Source of the DNA: a virus
Virus record (IMG/VR): IMGVR_UViG_3300030107_006671
Coordinates: 1 to 32,656 of that record
Length of the DNA stretch: 32,656 bases
Strand: one strand, 5' to 3'
Positions 1 through 7,046 of the stretch are shown here, piece by piece (within the stretch, counting starts at the first letter, position 1; every line of letters begins with the position of its first letter). The translations under genes were made by a program, and so were the position numbers. The notes beneath the pieces are model-generated. The model searched no databases. It had not been told where the DNA came from and was given only the letters and a program-made list of their open reading frames with translations.

Positions 1-299
1 GTGTTTGGTCCCGTGTTGTATACCAAAGCCCCTCTTGCCGTTATGGTAGAAGAAGTCCATGTTTCATCCGCAAAATCCACCAAAGCGGTAGTGCCCGAAG
101 TTGTAGGATCTACCGGATTTAAAGCTTGCCCTCCTGCCGTGTACCCAGTGCCCGTAACTTCATTGCTAGTGGTGTACGCTGTCGTAGCCGCAGTAAAACT
201 AGCACTGTTAGTATACAACGCCATTTTAAAAGTATCCCCCGTAGAGGAATCAAAATCGTGTGCTCCAAATAAAATCTCTTTTTTAAAAGAGGTACACAT
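1..299 (-). CDS. Phage structural-type protein, partial, possible 5' frameshift
   Basis: The open frame starts at ATG 299 (MCTSFKKEILFGAHDF...) and runs off the left edge at 99 codons. It is rich in Thr, Ser, Ala and Gly (ALYTNSASFTAATTAYTTSNEVTG), like virion surface or tail-associated proteins that I know as conserved hypotheticals in marine phages. The start is odd. A much better start, AAGGAG followed 8 nt later by ATG at 321, opens a frame MAFTGNF that stops after 12 codons. Removing one T from the five-T run (plus strand A300-A304) would join it into MAFTGNFMCTSFKKE. The real gene therefore probably begins at 321, with a one-base indel that is either real or a homopolymer error. It follows the 322..618 gene directly. 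No specific function is assigned. Confidence 0.75.
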   Translation of the reverse strand, partial: MCTSFKKEILFGAHDFDSSTGDTFKMALYTNSASFTAATTAYTTSNEVTGTGYTAGGQALNPVDPTTSGTTALVDFADETWTSSTITARGALVYNTGPN

Positions 300-321
300 A
301 AAATTACCGGTAAAAGCCATA

Positions 322-618
322 CTATAGTCTCCTTATTAATTCAGCTAACTGAGGTTGCCCTGCATTTTTTAACTCATTATAAACCGTTGTGCGGTCACTT
401 TTAATAGCTTCTCGCATATAGTGCGCCACCAGTTTAACAACCTGTTCTTTAAAAGCTCGTGCTTGGTCTCGTATTAGCGGGTGTGTTTTATCGCCAATGG
501 CAATAATTCTGTCCACACAACGCTGTGCAACCTCTTCAGGGGTATGCCCCCTGTTATGTGTTGTTTGTACTCCTACTACGTAATCTTTTGGCACCTCTAA
601 GGTAGCGTGATCGTCCAT
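322..618 (-). CDS. Conserved marine-phage hypothetical protein, 98 aa
   Basis: This 98-residue protein is mostly helical and charged, with the segment TTHNRGHTPEEVAQRCVDRII near residues 19-39 and RDQARAFKEQVVKLVAHYMREAI near 50-72. I recognise the RGxTPEExAxRxVDxII pattern from small proteins beside the head-tail genes of marine phages, but no function is known to me. Its ATG overlaps the stop of the adaptor gene (TAATG at 616-620), so translation is probably coupled. Its place between the adaptor and the next structural gene suggests a virion or assembly role, which is inference only. There are no membrane segments or cysteine clusters. Confidence 0.8.
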   Translation of the reverse strand: MDDHATLEVPKDYVVGVQTTHNRGHTPEEVAQRCVDRIIAIGDKTHPLIRDQARAFKEQVVKLVAHYMREAIKSDRTTVYNELKNAGQPQLAELIRRL

Positions 619-1268
619 TATTGTTTAGGTCGTATGACCATTCCTGTTCTAAATTCATCGGTTGGTTCTTTAGCTTCTCCCAGTTGTTTGGCTTCTACCA
701 ACGCCTGTGTAAAGCGTTTTTCGTAAAGCGCAACCATGTCTGCTTCGCCTTTCATGTAAACATACGCTTCGATTAAACTACCGTACAATAAAGCGTAGGG
801 GGTGTTTTCGCTCAACCATGTTGTGCCCGAATCAGCCCCTGCGGTAAGGCTTGTTGGGCGATAATAATAGTGCAACTCTACCGCATAACCGCTGTTTGGG
901 GTGGGGGCGAGTATAAAATTATCCACATCAAAAACAGCGTAGTATTTAGGTAACCCTGTAGTGGCAGGGTTAGGATTATACGTTTGTACAAAATCAGTGT
1001 CTTTTAGTTCTAAAAACACTTTTTCACTGCTAGAATTTGTATAGGATAAAGAAAAAGAAGACAAATAATCGGTAGGAGCCGCTAAATATTGATTTGTGCT
1101 AGTCATAGACCCTGAGGCGTTTTTTCTAAAAACACTCAACTGCACCGTTTTTAAAAGCCGTTCTTCGGCACCCTTTATAAAATCGGGTAAGTGGGTAACA
1201 AAAGTTGTTTCCGTATTTTCGGTGTAATCCTGTATAGCGGTTTTTAATGTAGCGTATGTAAAACTCAT
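618..1268 (-). CDS. Head-tail adaptor protein (SU10/phiEco32-type adaptor-like)
   Basis: This 216-residue protein begins MSFTYATLKTAIQDYTENTE, followed by FIKGAEERLLKTVQL. That N-terminal pattern (LKTAIQDYxENxET...FxxxAExRL) is the one I associate with the adaptor family of podoviruses such as SU10, which sits under the portal and joins head to tail. The middle is beta-rich with aromatic residues (YLSSFSLSYTNSSSEKVFLELKD, YYAVFDVDNFILAPTP, AVELHYYYRPTSLT). The C-terminal half is helical (YALLYGSLIEAYVYMKGEADMVALYEKRFTQAL). Its position among connector-type genes fits. It overlaps the upstream gene by 4 bp (ATGA). The family call is from memory, so the exact family name is moderately certain. 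Confidence 0.8.
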   Translation of the reverse strand: MSFTYATLKTAIQDYTENTETTFVTHLPDFIKGAEERLLKTVQLSVFRKNASGSMTSTNQYLAAPTDYLSSFSLSYTNSSSEKVFLELKDTDFVQTYNPNPATTGLPKYYAVFDVDNFILAPTPNSGYAVELHYYYRPTSLTAGADSGTTWLSENTPYALLYGSLIEAYVYMKGEADMVALYEKRFTQALVEAKQLGEAKEPTDEFRTGMVIRPKQ

Positions 1269-1567
1269 GATATGGTTACCGTAACCGTTCCTACCTCTGC
1301 AACACCAACGGTTAATTTATTTTTAAGTAAGGGGAACACCTCGCCACCTACGGGCACGGTTAAAGGTTCTTTTCTGTCGGGTCTAGCGTCGTATAATGCC
1401 TGTGGTTCGCGGGGAGGTTTCTTAGGTTCTAACTGTGGGTGCTTGCGTTCAAATTCGCTAATATGCACCACCGACCCATTCCACTCTACCCTTCTTTCGG
1501 TGTAGGGGAACTGCATACCGCTACGGTCGGAAATAAATTGGGCGTGTTTTCCAGTAGAAAATTTCAT
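1265..1567 (-). CDS. Small hypothetical protein in connector operon, 100 aa
   Basis: This protein of 100 residues is joined to both neighbours by 4-bp ATGA overlaps, which indicates tight translational coupling between the 302-aa connector-type protein and the adaptor. It starts MKFSTGKHAQFISDRSGMQFPYTERRVEWNGSVVH, a basic aromatic stretch. A Pro/Lys/Arg-rich linker follows (HPQLEPKKPPREPQALYDARPDRKEP), and the hydrophobic tail KLTVGVAEVGTVTVTIS may be beta-stranded. The order 'short basic protein between two connector subunits' is common in marine phages of this type. I know no function, but a virion or assembly role is likely from its place. Confidence 0.75.
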   Translation of the reverse strand: MKFSTGKHAQFISDRSGMQFPYTERRVEWNGSVVHISEFERKHPQLEPKKPPREPQALYDARPDRKEPLTVPVGGEVFPLLKNKLTVGVAEVGTVTVTIS

Positions 1568-2472
1568 GATATAAACGTATAGTAATCTCTGCTTGGGGTT
1601 AAACTCAGGCTAGACCGGTCGCGGTCTTCAGCCGCCGCACGTTCAAACTCTTCTTCGTACACCGCCTTTAAAATCTGCATACGTTGAGGAGCTCTTTTTA
1701 ACGACAAGTAATAAGCCAACCCTGCCGTAAGACAAGGGTAAAACCTAAACGGCACATCGGGGGTGTTAGTGGCGGCATCGGCATCGTCAATGCGGGTAAG
1801 CCGGTCATACACCAAAATGTAGCTAGTGCTAGAATCAGGGGTAGCCCACAACCGTACCCGAGGCGTAATTTGCCTGTCTACGTAATACTGTGTTGGTCGG
1901 GCTTGGGTGCGTTTACTGGGTATGTTTAAAAAATCGTCCCTACTAACACGGCTAATACTAGTGTCGGTTTGAGTAGACGTACCACTGTTTTGCCTTACTG
2001 CGGCAGACAGTATGTCGATACTGGCTTGGGTATCCTCAAAACTTACGGCACTACTTAACGTAGTGGTCGCCCCACTGGTGCCACCGGTAAGGGTTTCGCT
2101 GGCGGTAAAAGTGCCACTGGGCACCGTAATAGCAAGCGACGTGCTGGACGGGGCACTGGTTATAGACGCCGTTGCCCCACTGGTGCCGCCGGTAATGGTT
2201 TCGCCCACGGTAAAAGAACCCGAGCCACCAACCGTCATGGTTAAATCGCCCAAGGGGTACACAGACACCCCCTGAGCTAGACTCAAGGTTTTTTGCTCAA
2301 TAGTCCAACGGTTTAATCCACGGTTAGCCCAATCGGCGAACAACAGATTTAACGACCGCCTTGCCGACCGCAAGTCGTACCCCGTGCGTACTTCTAAGCC
2401 ACAACGCTCGAAAGCCTCTTCGACGTATTCGGCAATGTCGGGGGAAAAGTCTTTAGAGTCCGAGGTAGCCAT
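1564..2472 (-). CDS. Tail accessory/connector-type structural protein with inserted Gly-Thr repeat
   Basis: The 302-residue protein opens with DFSPDIAEYVEEAFERCGLEVRTGYDLRSARRSLNLLFADWANRGLNRWTIEQ. I recognise this pattern from conserved virion proteins of marine podoviruses, probably a P22 gp4-like tail accessory or connector subunit. The C-terminal part (VPFRFYPCLTAGLAYYLSLKRAP...VYEEEFERAAAEDRDRSSLSLTPS) fits the same family. Residues of about 80-145 look inserted: two copies of a segment around FTVGETITGGTSGATA and FTASETLTGGTSGATT, which may form a small beta domain exposed on the virion. It overlaps the next gene by 4 bp (ATGA). The structural role is fairly sure; the exact connector position is inference. 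Confidence 0.8.
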   Translation of the reverse strand: MATSDSKDFSPDIAEYVEEAFERCGLEVRTGYDLRSARRSLNLLFADWANRGLNRWTIEQKTLSLAQGVSVYPLGDLTMTVGGSGSFTVGETITGGTSGATASITSAPSSTSLAITVPSGTFTASETLTGGTSGATTTLSSAVSFEDTQASIDILSAAVRQNSGTSTQTDTSISRVSRDDFLNIPSKRTQARPTQYYVDRQITPRVRLWATPDSSTSYILVYDRLTRIDDADAATNTPDVPFRFYPCLTAGLAYYLSLKRAPQRMQILKAVYEEEFERAAAEDRDRSSLSLTPSRDYYTFIS

Positions 2473-2474
2473 CT

Positions 2475-2855
2475 TTAACTATATGGTCCTTTAACCATTT
2501 TACCGCCATTAGCCATCTTAGTTCTGGCTGGTCCACCCTTGGCGTAATTTTTCTTTTTCATCATGGCACCACCGCCCATTGCTTTTTTTCTTTTTTCCAT
2601 AGCCTTGTCGACTTTGTTCTTCTTCCGAGTTGCTGGAGTTGCTGGAGTTGCTGGAGTTGGTCGAGGTGATCCCTCTGGCTTCATTGGTTGTTCGGCGTCT
2701 CGAAAACGCTCTTGAAGCGTTGGGTTTTTTTGTTGAGGTTTCGAACCTTCGGATAATTTTGCCCTACCGCCTTTGGCATAGTTTTTCTTTTTCATCATTG
2801 CGCCGCCACCCATTGCCTTCATGCGGGTGCCGTTTTTACTTCTTTTTCCTGCCAT
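2475..2855 (-). CDS. Lysine/glycine-rich low-complexity protein with an 18-residue repeat
   Basis: I start this at MAGKRSKNG (ATG 2855) because AGAGGA lies 8 nt upstream; the in-frame extension to 2927 lies inside the neighbouring gene and has no ribosome site of its own. The protein has 126 residues and is very basic. An identical 18-residue repeat beginning KAMGGGAMMKKKNYAKGG occurs at residues 13-30 and 91-108. The copies differ at DNA level only by synonymous changes. Between them is a Pro-Ala-Thr run (PATPATPAT), coded by a 9-bp tandem repeat near 2630-2660. It also carries the motif GGRAKLSEG, which recurs in the 11207..11749 protein. Function is unknown; binding to DNA or to an acidic virion surface is plausible. 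Confidence 0.75.
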   Translation of the reverse strand: MAGKRSKNGTRMKAMGGGAMMKKKNYAKGGRAKLSEGSKPQQKNPTLQERFRDAEQPMKPEGSPRPTPATPATPATRKKNKVDKAMEKRKKAMGGGAMMKKKNYAKGGPARTKMANGGKMVKGPYS

Positions 2856-3534
2856 TTGATTTTTCCTCTGCATATAAGTTATTAAAAGTAACCGAAGGAT
2901 CCATATAACTGTCATCACTTTCGGCATTCATTAACCACTGGCTAGGCTTAAAATCAGGAGGTCCTTCGCCAGTTTCCCACATTGCAGGGGAGGTCGCCCT
3001 TACCCTGTTGTTTGGCAACGCTACAATGTTGCCTGTCCACTCTTCAGCGTCGGTTAGCTGTAGAACATGACTTTGTTTATGCTGAGCGGGGTCATCCGAT
3101 ATTTGCGACTCCGTGTAATCCACCGTAAACATGTATCGACCAGTATAAAACTCTCCATCGATTTTGCAAATCCACGGGCTTGAGCTCACTCTATCAAATT
3201 TTACAATAGAATGGTAGTGCGAACTGCAATCCCACGGCTGAACAAGGTGCGTAACCATACGGTCGGGCATCTGTTCTAGGGGGGTATCGGCTACTAATGC
3301 GGTTATGGGCAGTCTTGCCCACATTGCCCCGCCATGTACGTTTTCTAAGCTATCGTCTAAATCTGTTTCACACCCCGTAAACACTACCTGAAAACTTAAG
3401 CACCGGTCGGGTATGGTGTTTACGGCAAACGCTATAGCGTGTAAAAACTCCCCGTGATACTGCTCGTGGTTATGTGTAAATTCTTTGCGTACCCAACAGT
3501 TAAAATGGGGTATGTTACTCGTTAAGTACGGCAT
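2836..3534 (-). CDS. Conserved marine-phage hypothetical protein, 232 aa
   Basis: This 232-residue protein has no membrane segment and no motif I can tie to an enzyme. It is rich in aromatic residues and His (FTHNHEQYHGEFLHAIAF, WDCSSHYHSIVKFDRV). It contains the stretch SQISDDPAQHKQSHVLQLTDAEEWTGNIVALPNNRVRATSPAMW, which I recall from marine phage hypotheticals near the capsid genes. The C-terminus (FNNLYAEEKSNGRKKK) is polar and overlaps the start of the next gene by 20 bp. Its ATG overlaps the stop of the 3534..3809 gene. A virion or assembly role is inferred from position alone. Confidence 0.8.
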   Translation of the reverse strand: MPYLTSNIPHFNCWVRKEFTHNHEQYHGEFLHAIAFAVNTIPDRCLSFQVVFTGCETDLDDSLENVHGGAMWARLPITALVADTPLEQMPDRMVTHLVQPWDCSSHYHSIVKFDRVSSSPWICKIDGEFYTGRYMFTVDYTESQISDDPAQHKQSHVLQLTDAEEWTGNIVALPNNRVRATSPAMWETGEGPPDFKPSQWLMNAESDDSYMDPSVTFNNLYAEEKSNGRKKK

Positions 3535-3809
3535 TAAGCTGTGTCCTTTTTCTTTTTAGTGGCTGGTTTTTTACCTTTTCCAAAAATATGTGCATCTACT
3601 TTGGCGGCTTTACCACCGGTTAATACACTGTTTACTCTTGCCATAGCCCATTGGTTAGGGGTGGTTCCAGGACGGTGCCCCGTGCGGTACGCCGCAAGTC
3701 CTTTTTTATAAACTCGCTTAAGTTGACCCGTAGTTACCTTTTTACCTTTTTTACGAGCCGCCTCAGCTTTTTTTGCAAGGGCTTTTGTTACTTTTTCGCT
3801 TAACGCCAT
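3534..3809 (-). CDS. Small basic protein with RPGTTPNQWAMARVNS motif
   Basis: I place the start at ATG 3809 because AAGGAG lies 7 nt upstream (a TTG three bases further is less likely), giving 91 residues. The N-terminal half is a lysine/alanine-rich helix (KVTKALAKKAEAARKKGKKVTTGQLKRVYKKGLAAY). The core TGHRPGTTPNQWAMARVNSVLTGGKAAKVDAHIF matches a short basic domain I remember from marine phages and large DNA viruses (a DUF58xx family, exact number not certain). The tail is KKPATKKKKD. This is the first of three consecutive very basic small genes between capsid and connector genes. Nucleic-acid packaging or virion interior contact is a reasonable guess, not shown. Confidence 0.8.
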   Translation of the reverse strand: MALSEKVTKALAKKAEAARKKGKKVTTGQLKRVYKKGLAAYRTGHRPGTTPNQWAMARVNSVLTGGKAAKVDAHIFGKGKKPATKKKKDTA

Positions 3810-3824
3810 CAAGTGCTCCTTGTT

Positions 3825-4112
3825 TTAGCCATACATTTTTCGGTAGGCTTTGGTGTGTTTAGATGTTTTGGTTTTTCTAAGTTTACCCGAAGGGGTACGA
3901 TCCGTAGCAAAAGCATACGCAGAAGGATCTTTGGGAGATTTTTTTGCGTTCTTTAAAATTTCCTTTTTTCTTTTAGCTTTTTCTGCGGCAGATAATCCAG
4001 CTAAATACTTTTCAGGGATTTTTTTGGTTTTCTTGGTTTTCTTGGTTTTCTTACGTTTTTTAGACGGGGCTTTTTCAATGAGTGTTTTTATCGACCCGCG
4101 GTTCATAGCCAT
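3825..4112 (-). CDS. Small lysine-rich protein (DUF-type virion-associated?)
   Basis: The 95-residue product has a poly-basic start (EKAPSKKRKKTKKTKKTKK). The KKT steps are coded by a 9-bp tandem repeat (plus strand tggttttct units near 4021-4056). The core IPEKYLAGLSAAEKAKRKKEILKNAKKSPKDPSAY and the end TSKHTKAYRKMYG resemble a family of short basic phage proteins (xVPxxYxxGLSxxxKxKxxKxIxxxxK...SxHTxxYxKMYG) that I know in marine myo- and podoviruses. An internal ATG at 4106 is an alternative start. No enzyme motif is visible. It is probably translated together with the flanking basic proteins. Confidence 0.75.
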   Translation of the reverse strand: MAMNRGSIKTLIEKAPSKKRKKTKKTKKTKKIPEKYLAGLSAAEKAKRKKEILKNAKKSPKDPSAYAFATDRTPSGKLRKTKTSKHTKAYRKMYG

Positions 4113-4116
4113 TACA

Positions 4117-4401
4117 TCACCATGCCTTACAAGACCAATAACGAGCAGAAAACTTATCTTTAGCAGTATCGCAACTGTGTCGTGCTCTAAAACTTTTTCT
4201 ACGTCCCGGTTGGTCTTTTTTAATAGTCATATTAGGATCGCCAAACCGCACCAGTTTTACCTGAGTACCTTTTTTAGCCAACACTGCTGATTTTTTCTTA
4301 GCATTAGGAGTGCGTTTAGGCTTGTTGTAACCACTAAAAGTTTCCCCTCGGTAGGTTAACCTTCCCGAGGGGGTTCTTTTTACATCTTTTGTACTAGCCA
4401 T
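4117..4401 (-). CDS. DUF6321-like basic conserved phage protein
   Basis: This 94-residue basic protein has the sequence GYNKPKRTPNAKKKSAVLAKKGTQVKLVRFGDPNMTIKKDQPGRRKSFRARHSCDTAKDKFSARYWSCKAW. I recognise the pattern VKLVRFGDxxM...RRKSFxARHxCDxAKDKxxARYWSCKxW as a conserved small protein of marine phages (DUF6321 by memory). Two Cys (SCDT, WSCKAW) and one His may bind a metal, but a full zinc site is not evident. It sits 4 bp after the 4405..4809 gene and lacks a clear ribosome site of its own, which suggests translational coupling. Function is unknown. Confidence 0.82.
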   Translation of the reverse strand: MASTKDVKRTPSGRLTYRGETFSGYNKPKRTPNAKKKSAVLAKKGTQVKLVRFGDPNMTIKKDQPGRRKSFRARHSCDTAKDKFSARYWSCKAW

Positions 4402-4404
4402 GTA

Positions 4405-4809
4405 TTAAGTAAAGCTCTTATTTAGCTGTAAAACTATGCTGTAGCTATCGCCGCTAGTGTGTCCTACCGTGGTAAACAAAAGATCACCTGTTTTACCGCT
4501 TCCCGAGTTATTTGTTAAACCACCAAAAGTAGAAAAATCACTGTCTCCACTTTGGTTTTCTCCTAACTCTAGGCAAATAACATTGGAAGTAGCATCCCAC
4601 AGCATTTGCACTCGCATACCTATGCACTGCCACCAGATACGCTCAATGGCTACGCCCGTACATGTTTGGTTATACGAGCTAGTTTGTAAAGCACTTACGT
4701 CTACTTTAGCTACTGCACTTTCTCCAGAACCGTCAGAAACATTTGTAAACTTCATTACTGCTGTTCTGTCGCCATCCTGAATAGTTTGACTTGTAACGGC
4801 ATCAGCCAT
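4405..4809 (-). CDS. Conserved virion-type protein, 134 aa
   Basis: The 134-residue protein begins MADAVTSQTIQDGDRTAVMKFTNVSDGSGESAVAKVDVSAL and continues with beta-rich sequence (CTGVAIERIWWQCIGMRVQMLWDATSNVICLELGENQSGD, DLLFTTVGHTSGDSYSIVLQLNKSF). I know this pattern as a conserved hypothetical found close to the major capsid gene in marine phages. Its size, Ser/Thr/Gly content and lack of charged helices fit a decoration or outer virion protein, which is inference. AGGGGG lies 5-6 nt before ATG 4809. It lies just after the 182-aa surface-type gene. Confidence 0.78.
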   Translation of the reverse strand: MADAVTSQTIQDGDRTAVMKFTNVSDGSGESAVAKVDVSALQTSSYNQTCTGVAIERIWWQCIGMRVQMLWDATSNVICLELGENQSGDSDFSTFGGLTNNSGSGKTGDLLFTTVGHTSGDSYSIVLQLNKSFT

Positions 4810-4819
4810 ATTGACCCCC

Positions 4820-5368
4820 TTACGCTACTTGTACGTATTCGATTACAAAAGTAAACGATCCGGCGGTAGTAGCATCTACAGTATTAGTAATGTTGCAATA
4901 AATAGTTCTTTCTGCACTGGTGTACTGTACAGAGGCTGGAGCGGTAGTAGCACTTTGAGTTTGAGTTACTAAGGTAGTGGTAGTTACATTGCCAACTACA
5001 ACCGTGGTGCCACCGTCTAAAATTTCATCGGTAATTGCGGCAACAATCTGTGCTCCAGAGCTACTTGTTCCTACTTCGTAACCAATGTCGCCGGTACCAA
5101 TAACAGGTGCGGTTACGCAAAATATTTTTATGTCGGTAATAACGGTGTTTGCTGGTTGCGTAAACTCACCAATAGCTGGACTATCGCCCGCTGTGGTGTT
5201 CACGGTTACGCCTGTAGCAAAACCCACGTGTTTAACGTACTTGTTGGTAACAATACCCGTAGAGGCAATAGAAGCCACATCGGTGATAGCCCCAGTAGAG
5301 GCGTTTTTTGATATTACTTTGAATCCATTTTCGGACCGGACTGGTCCACTGAATGTTGAATTAGCCAT
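4820..5368 (-). CDS. Probable capsid decoration / virion surface protein, 182 aa
   Basis: The 182-residue product begins MANSTFSGPVRSENGFKVISKNASTGAITD, an N-terminal signature I associate with small virion proteins next to the capsid gene in marine phages. The rest is Thr/Val/Ala-rich and likely all beta (YVKHVGFATGVTVNTTAGDSPAIGEFTQPANTVITDIKIFCVTAPVIGTGDIGYEVG). It has few charges and no membrane segment. AGGAG lies 8 nt before ATG 5368. It is separated from the capsid gene by two hairpins (5395-5413 and 5440-5467), so its expression may be set apart from that of the capsid protein. Decoration is inference from position and composition. Confidence 0.78.
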   Translation of the reverse strand: MANSTFSGPVRSENGFKVISKNASTGAITDVASIASTGIVTNKYVKHVGFATGVTVNTTAGDSPAIGEFTQPANTVITDIKIFCVTAPVIGTGDIGYEVGTSSSGAQIVAAITDEILDGGTTVVVGNVTTTTLVTQTQSATTAPASVQYTSAERTIYCNITNTVDATTAGSFTFVIEYVQVA

Positions 5369-5394
5369 TTATTTTCTCCTGTCTTGGCAAGTGT

Positions 5395-5413
5395 CAACCA
5401 CACAGTGTGGTTG
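5395..5413. repeat. Short inverted repeat in leader of 4820..5368
   Basis: Perfect 8-bp arms CAACCACA / TGTGGTTG with a 3-base spacer lie between the capsid terminator-like hairpin and the ribosome site of the downstream gene. On the transcript this could form a small hairpin that trims or protects the 5' end of the downstream message. Confidence 0.5.
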
Positions 5414-5435
5414 TCAGGGAGTTAACACTTTACCC

Positions 5436-5467
5436 AAAAATAAAGGGAGACACAAGCCTCCCTTTAT
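5436..5467 (-). terminator. Intrinsic terminator after the major capsid gene
   Basis: A perfect 10-bp stem ATAAAGGGAG/CTCCCTTTAT with an 8-nt loop is followed on the minus strand by TTTTT. It begins 20 bp after the capsid stop codon. Because more late genes follow in the same direction, it probably acts as a partial terminator or a 3' stabiliser that raises capsid message over downstream messages. Confidence 0.7.
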
Positions 5468-5486
5468 CGCGTTTTTAAAAAACGGG

Positions 5487-6395
5487 TTATGCCCCTGGAG
5501 ATCCAAACACACAACGTGGGTCTGAAACACCAAAGCTGTATCGCTCGCGAGCTTTATAACGAACGTTTCCAGTGTCAAAATCGCCTTCCATAGAAGTCTT
5601 AATAGCGGCACGTTCAAAATGTTTAAAGCCGTTTGGAGCGTCTGTTTTAATGAAAAAAGCATCGGTATCCGTTAGGAAGTGGTTAACCACATACCCATCG
5701 GGCAACATACCCATGTTTCGCACAGCATTGATATCGTTATCCGATGTTCCTGTTCTTAGGGTTGAAGCCATCAATCTTTCAGCCACAAACTGTAGAGCAG
5801 AAGGGATAATGAGTTTCCTGCCTTGCAAAGCAATTTTCAATCCACGCTCGTCGATAAATGCGGCAATATCTATAAGAGATTGCTCCAAGGAAGTTTCATT
5901 CAAATCAGCTGATACAGTCAGCTCATTTTTGAAATTTCCCCCGCCCACTGTTGGGTGGTCAGTAGCACAAAGCTCTTTTCCATCACCAAAAGTGAAGCCA
6001 CTATCAAAAGCGTTGTTCAAAACAGCCGCCGCTTTCACCTGTTTGGTGTTAGCCATTGAGCGAGCTAACGCACGAGTATAACGACTAGAAAGACGGTCGT
6101 AAAGGTTATCCTCCACGGCTTCTTCGGTAATCGCAAAAGCTAGTGCAATAGTCTCGTGTGTGTAACGAGCGGTGTAGGCTTCGTTAGCTGTGTCGTAACT
6201 AACAGCTGATCCCTCACCCTTTACAGGTGCTTGACCAAAGCCCGATAACATAACTTCCTCTTCAAACGCACGGTCTGAAGCCTCAGTTTCATAAATTTCG
6301 GCATGCTCATTGTCATACCTGTCGTACTCCATTCCGAACAGAGCGTTAAGTCCCGGCTCAAGTTCTTTGAGGAGTTGACCACGTGATATAGCCAT
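5487..6395 (-). CDS. Major capsid protein (Mu F-like HK97-fold family)
   Basis: This is a 302-residue protein of normal length for the family. It begins MAISRGQLLKELEPGLNALFGMEYDRYDNEHAEIYETEASDRAFEEEVMLSGFG. The middle carries TARYTHETIALAFAITEEAVEDNLYDRLSSRYTRALARSMANTKQVKAAAVLNNAF and GKELCATDHPTVGGGNFKNEL. The C-terminal part is IKTSMEGDFDTGNVRYKARERYSFGVSDPR. This layout is that of the Mu gpF-like major head subunits of marine phages. AAGGAG lies 8-9 nt before the ATG, a strong ribosome site that fits high expression. It follows the scaffold and a decoration-type gene, as in other phages, and is followed at once by a strong hairpin. No protease is encoded nearby. Confidence 0.92.
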   Translation of the reverse strand: MAISRGQLLKELEPGLNALFGMEYDRYDNEHAEIYETEASDRAFEEEVMLSGFGQAPVKGEGSAVSYDTANEAYTARYTHETIALAFAITEEAVEDNLYDRLSSRYTRALARSMANTKQVKAAAVLNNAFDSGFTFGDGKELCATDHPTVGGGNFKNELTVSADLNETSLEQSLIDIAAFIDERGLKIALQGRKLIIPSALQFVAERLMASTLRTGTSDNDINAVRNMGMLPDGYVVNHFLTDTDAFFIKTDAPNGFKHFERAAIKTSMEGDFDTGNVRYKARERYSFGVSDPRCVFGSPGA

Positions 6396-6413
6396 AATCT
6401 ATTCTCCTTAAGT

Positions 6414-7028
6414 TTATAAGCCAGTAGTAGCTAGGTGGAAAGAAAGGTTCAACTTAACCAATGCTACAACTCCAGCACTTGCGTAATCAATTCCAGGGAC
6501 GTCTTTAAATCCAACAATCCTAAAATTATCTGTTGCAGTGGTAGCTCCAGCAGTGGAAACAGCAAGTTCACCGGCTGAAATACCAGTTGATCCAACTTGA
6601 GAGCCAAAAGTAGCACCCTCGGCGTTACTATGAATCAACGCTGTAGCTGTGGCTAGGTTAGTGAGTGACGCATCGCAGTTTATTTCAAAAACTGCAAATG
6701 GGTCGTCGTATACAAAAACAGTTGCTTCTGTACCCGACTTTAACGAGGCTGTTCCGGGATAATTATTCGCGAAAACAACTTCACCGTTAAGGTTGGTATA
6801 TTGGCAACCATTCATAACACCCAAGATCGCAACACTTCCTCCGTCTGCCGCACTTACGTCTACAAGACCATTTGTTAGCGGTATTACCATATCTCCCTGA
6901 TAAATTGCACTGGAAGAACCAGCAACACCAGCTATTTGAACCTTGTAGGCAGTAGTGCCTGACGAGTTTGCATTGGAACCTAGTCTGTTATGTGGGCGTA
7001 GCCCAAAAGCGGCATCAGTATTTGCCAT
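6414..7028 (-). CDS. Head decoration/stabilising protein candidate, 204 aa
   Basis: The 204-residue protein starts MANTDAAFGLRPHNRLGSNANSSGTTAYKVQIAG, a signature I recall from virion proteins encoded next to the capsid gene in marine phages. It is Gly/Ala/Ser/Thr-rich with likely beta structure (IYQGDMVIPLTNGLVDVSAADGGSVAILGVMNGCQYTNLNGEVVFANNYPG; ATVFVYDDPFAVFEINCD). There are no helices long enough for a scaffold and no membrane segment. It lies between the 156-aa gene and the capsid gene in transcription order, consistent with a decoration or capsid-associated role. The function is inference. Confidence 0.8.
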   Translation of the reverse strand: MANTDAAFGLRPHNRLGSNANSSGTTAYKVQIAGVAGSSSAIYQGDMVIPLTNGLVDVSAADGGSVAILGVMNGCQYTNLNGEVVFANNYPGTASLKSGTEATVFVYDDPFAVFEINCDASLTNLATATALIHSNAEGATFGSQVGSTGISAGELAVSTAGATTATDNFRIVGFKDVPGIDYASAGVVALVKLNLSFHLATTGL

Positions 7029-7046
7029 AACTCAGTTCCTTATAAA

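Noticed and set aside
5414-5662. Minus-strand frame of 82 codons at the capsid 3' end
   Set aside because: It overlaps the capsid gene in another frame and runs through the terminator hairpin.
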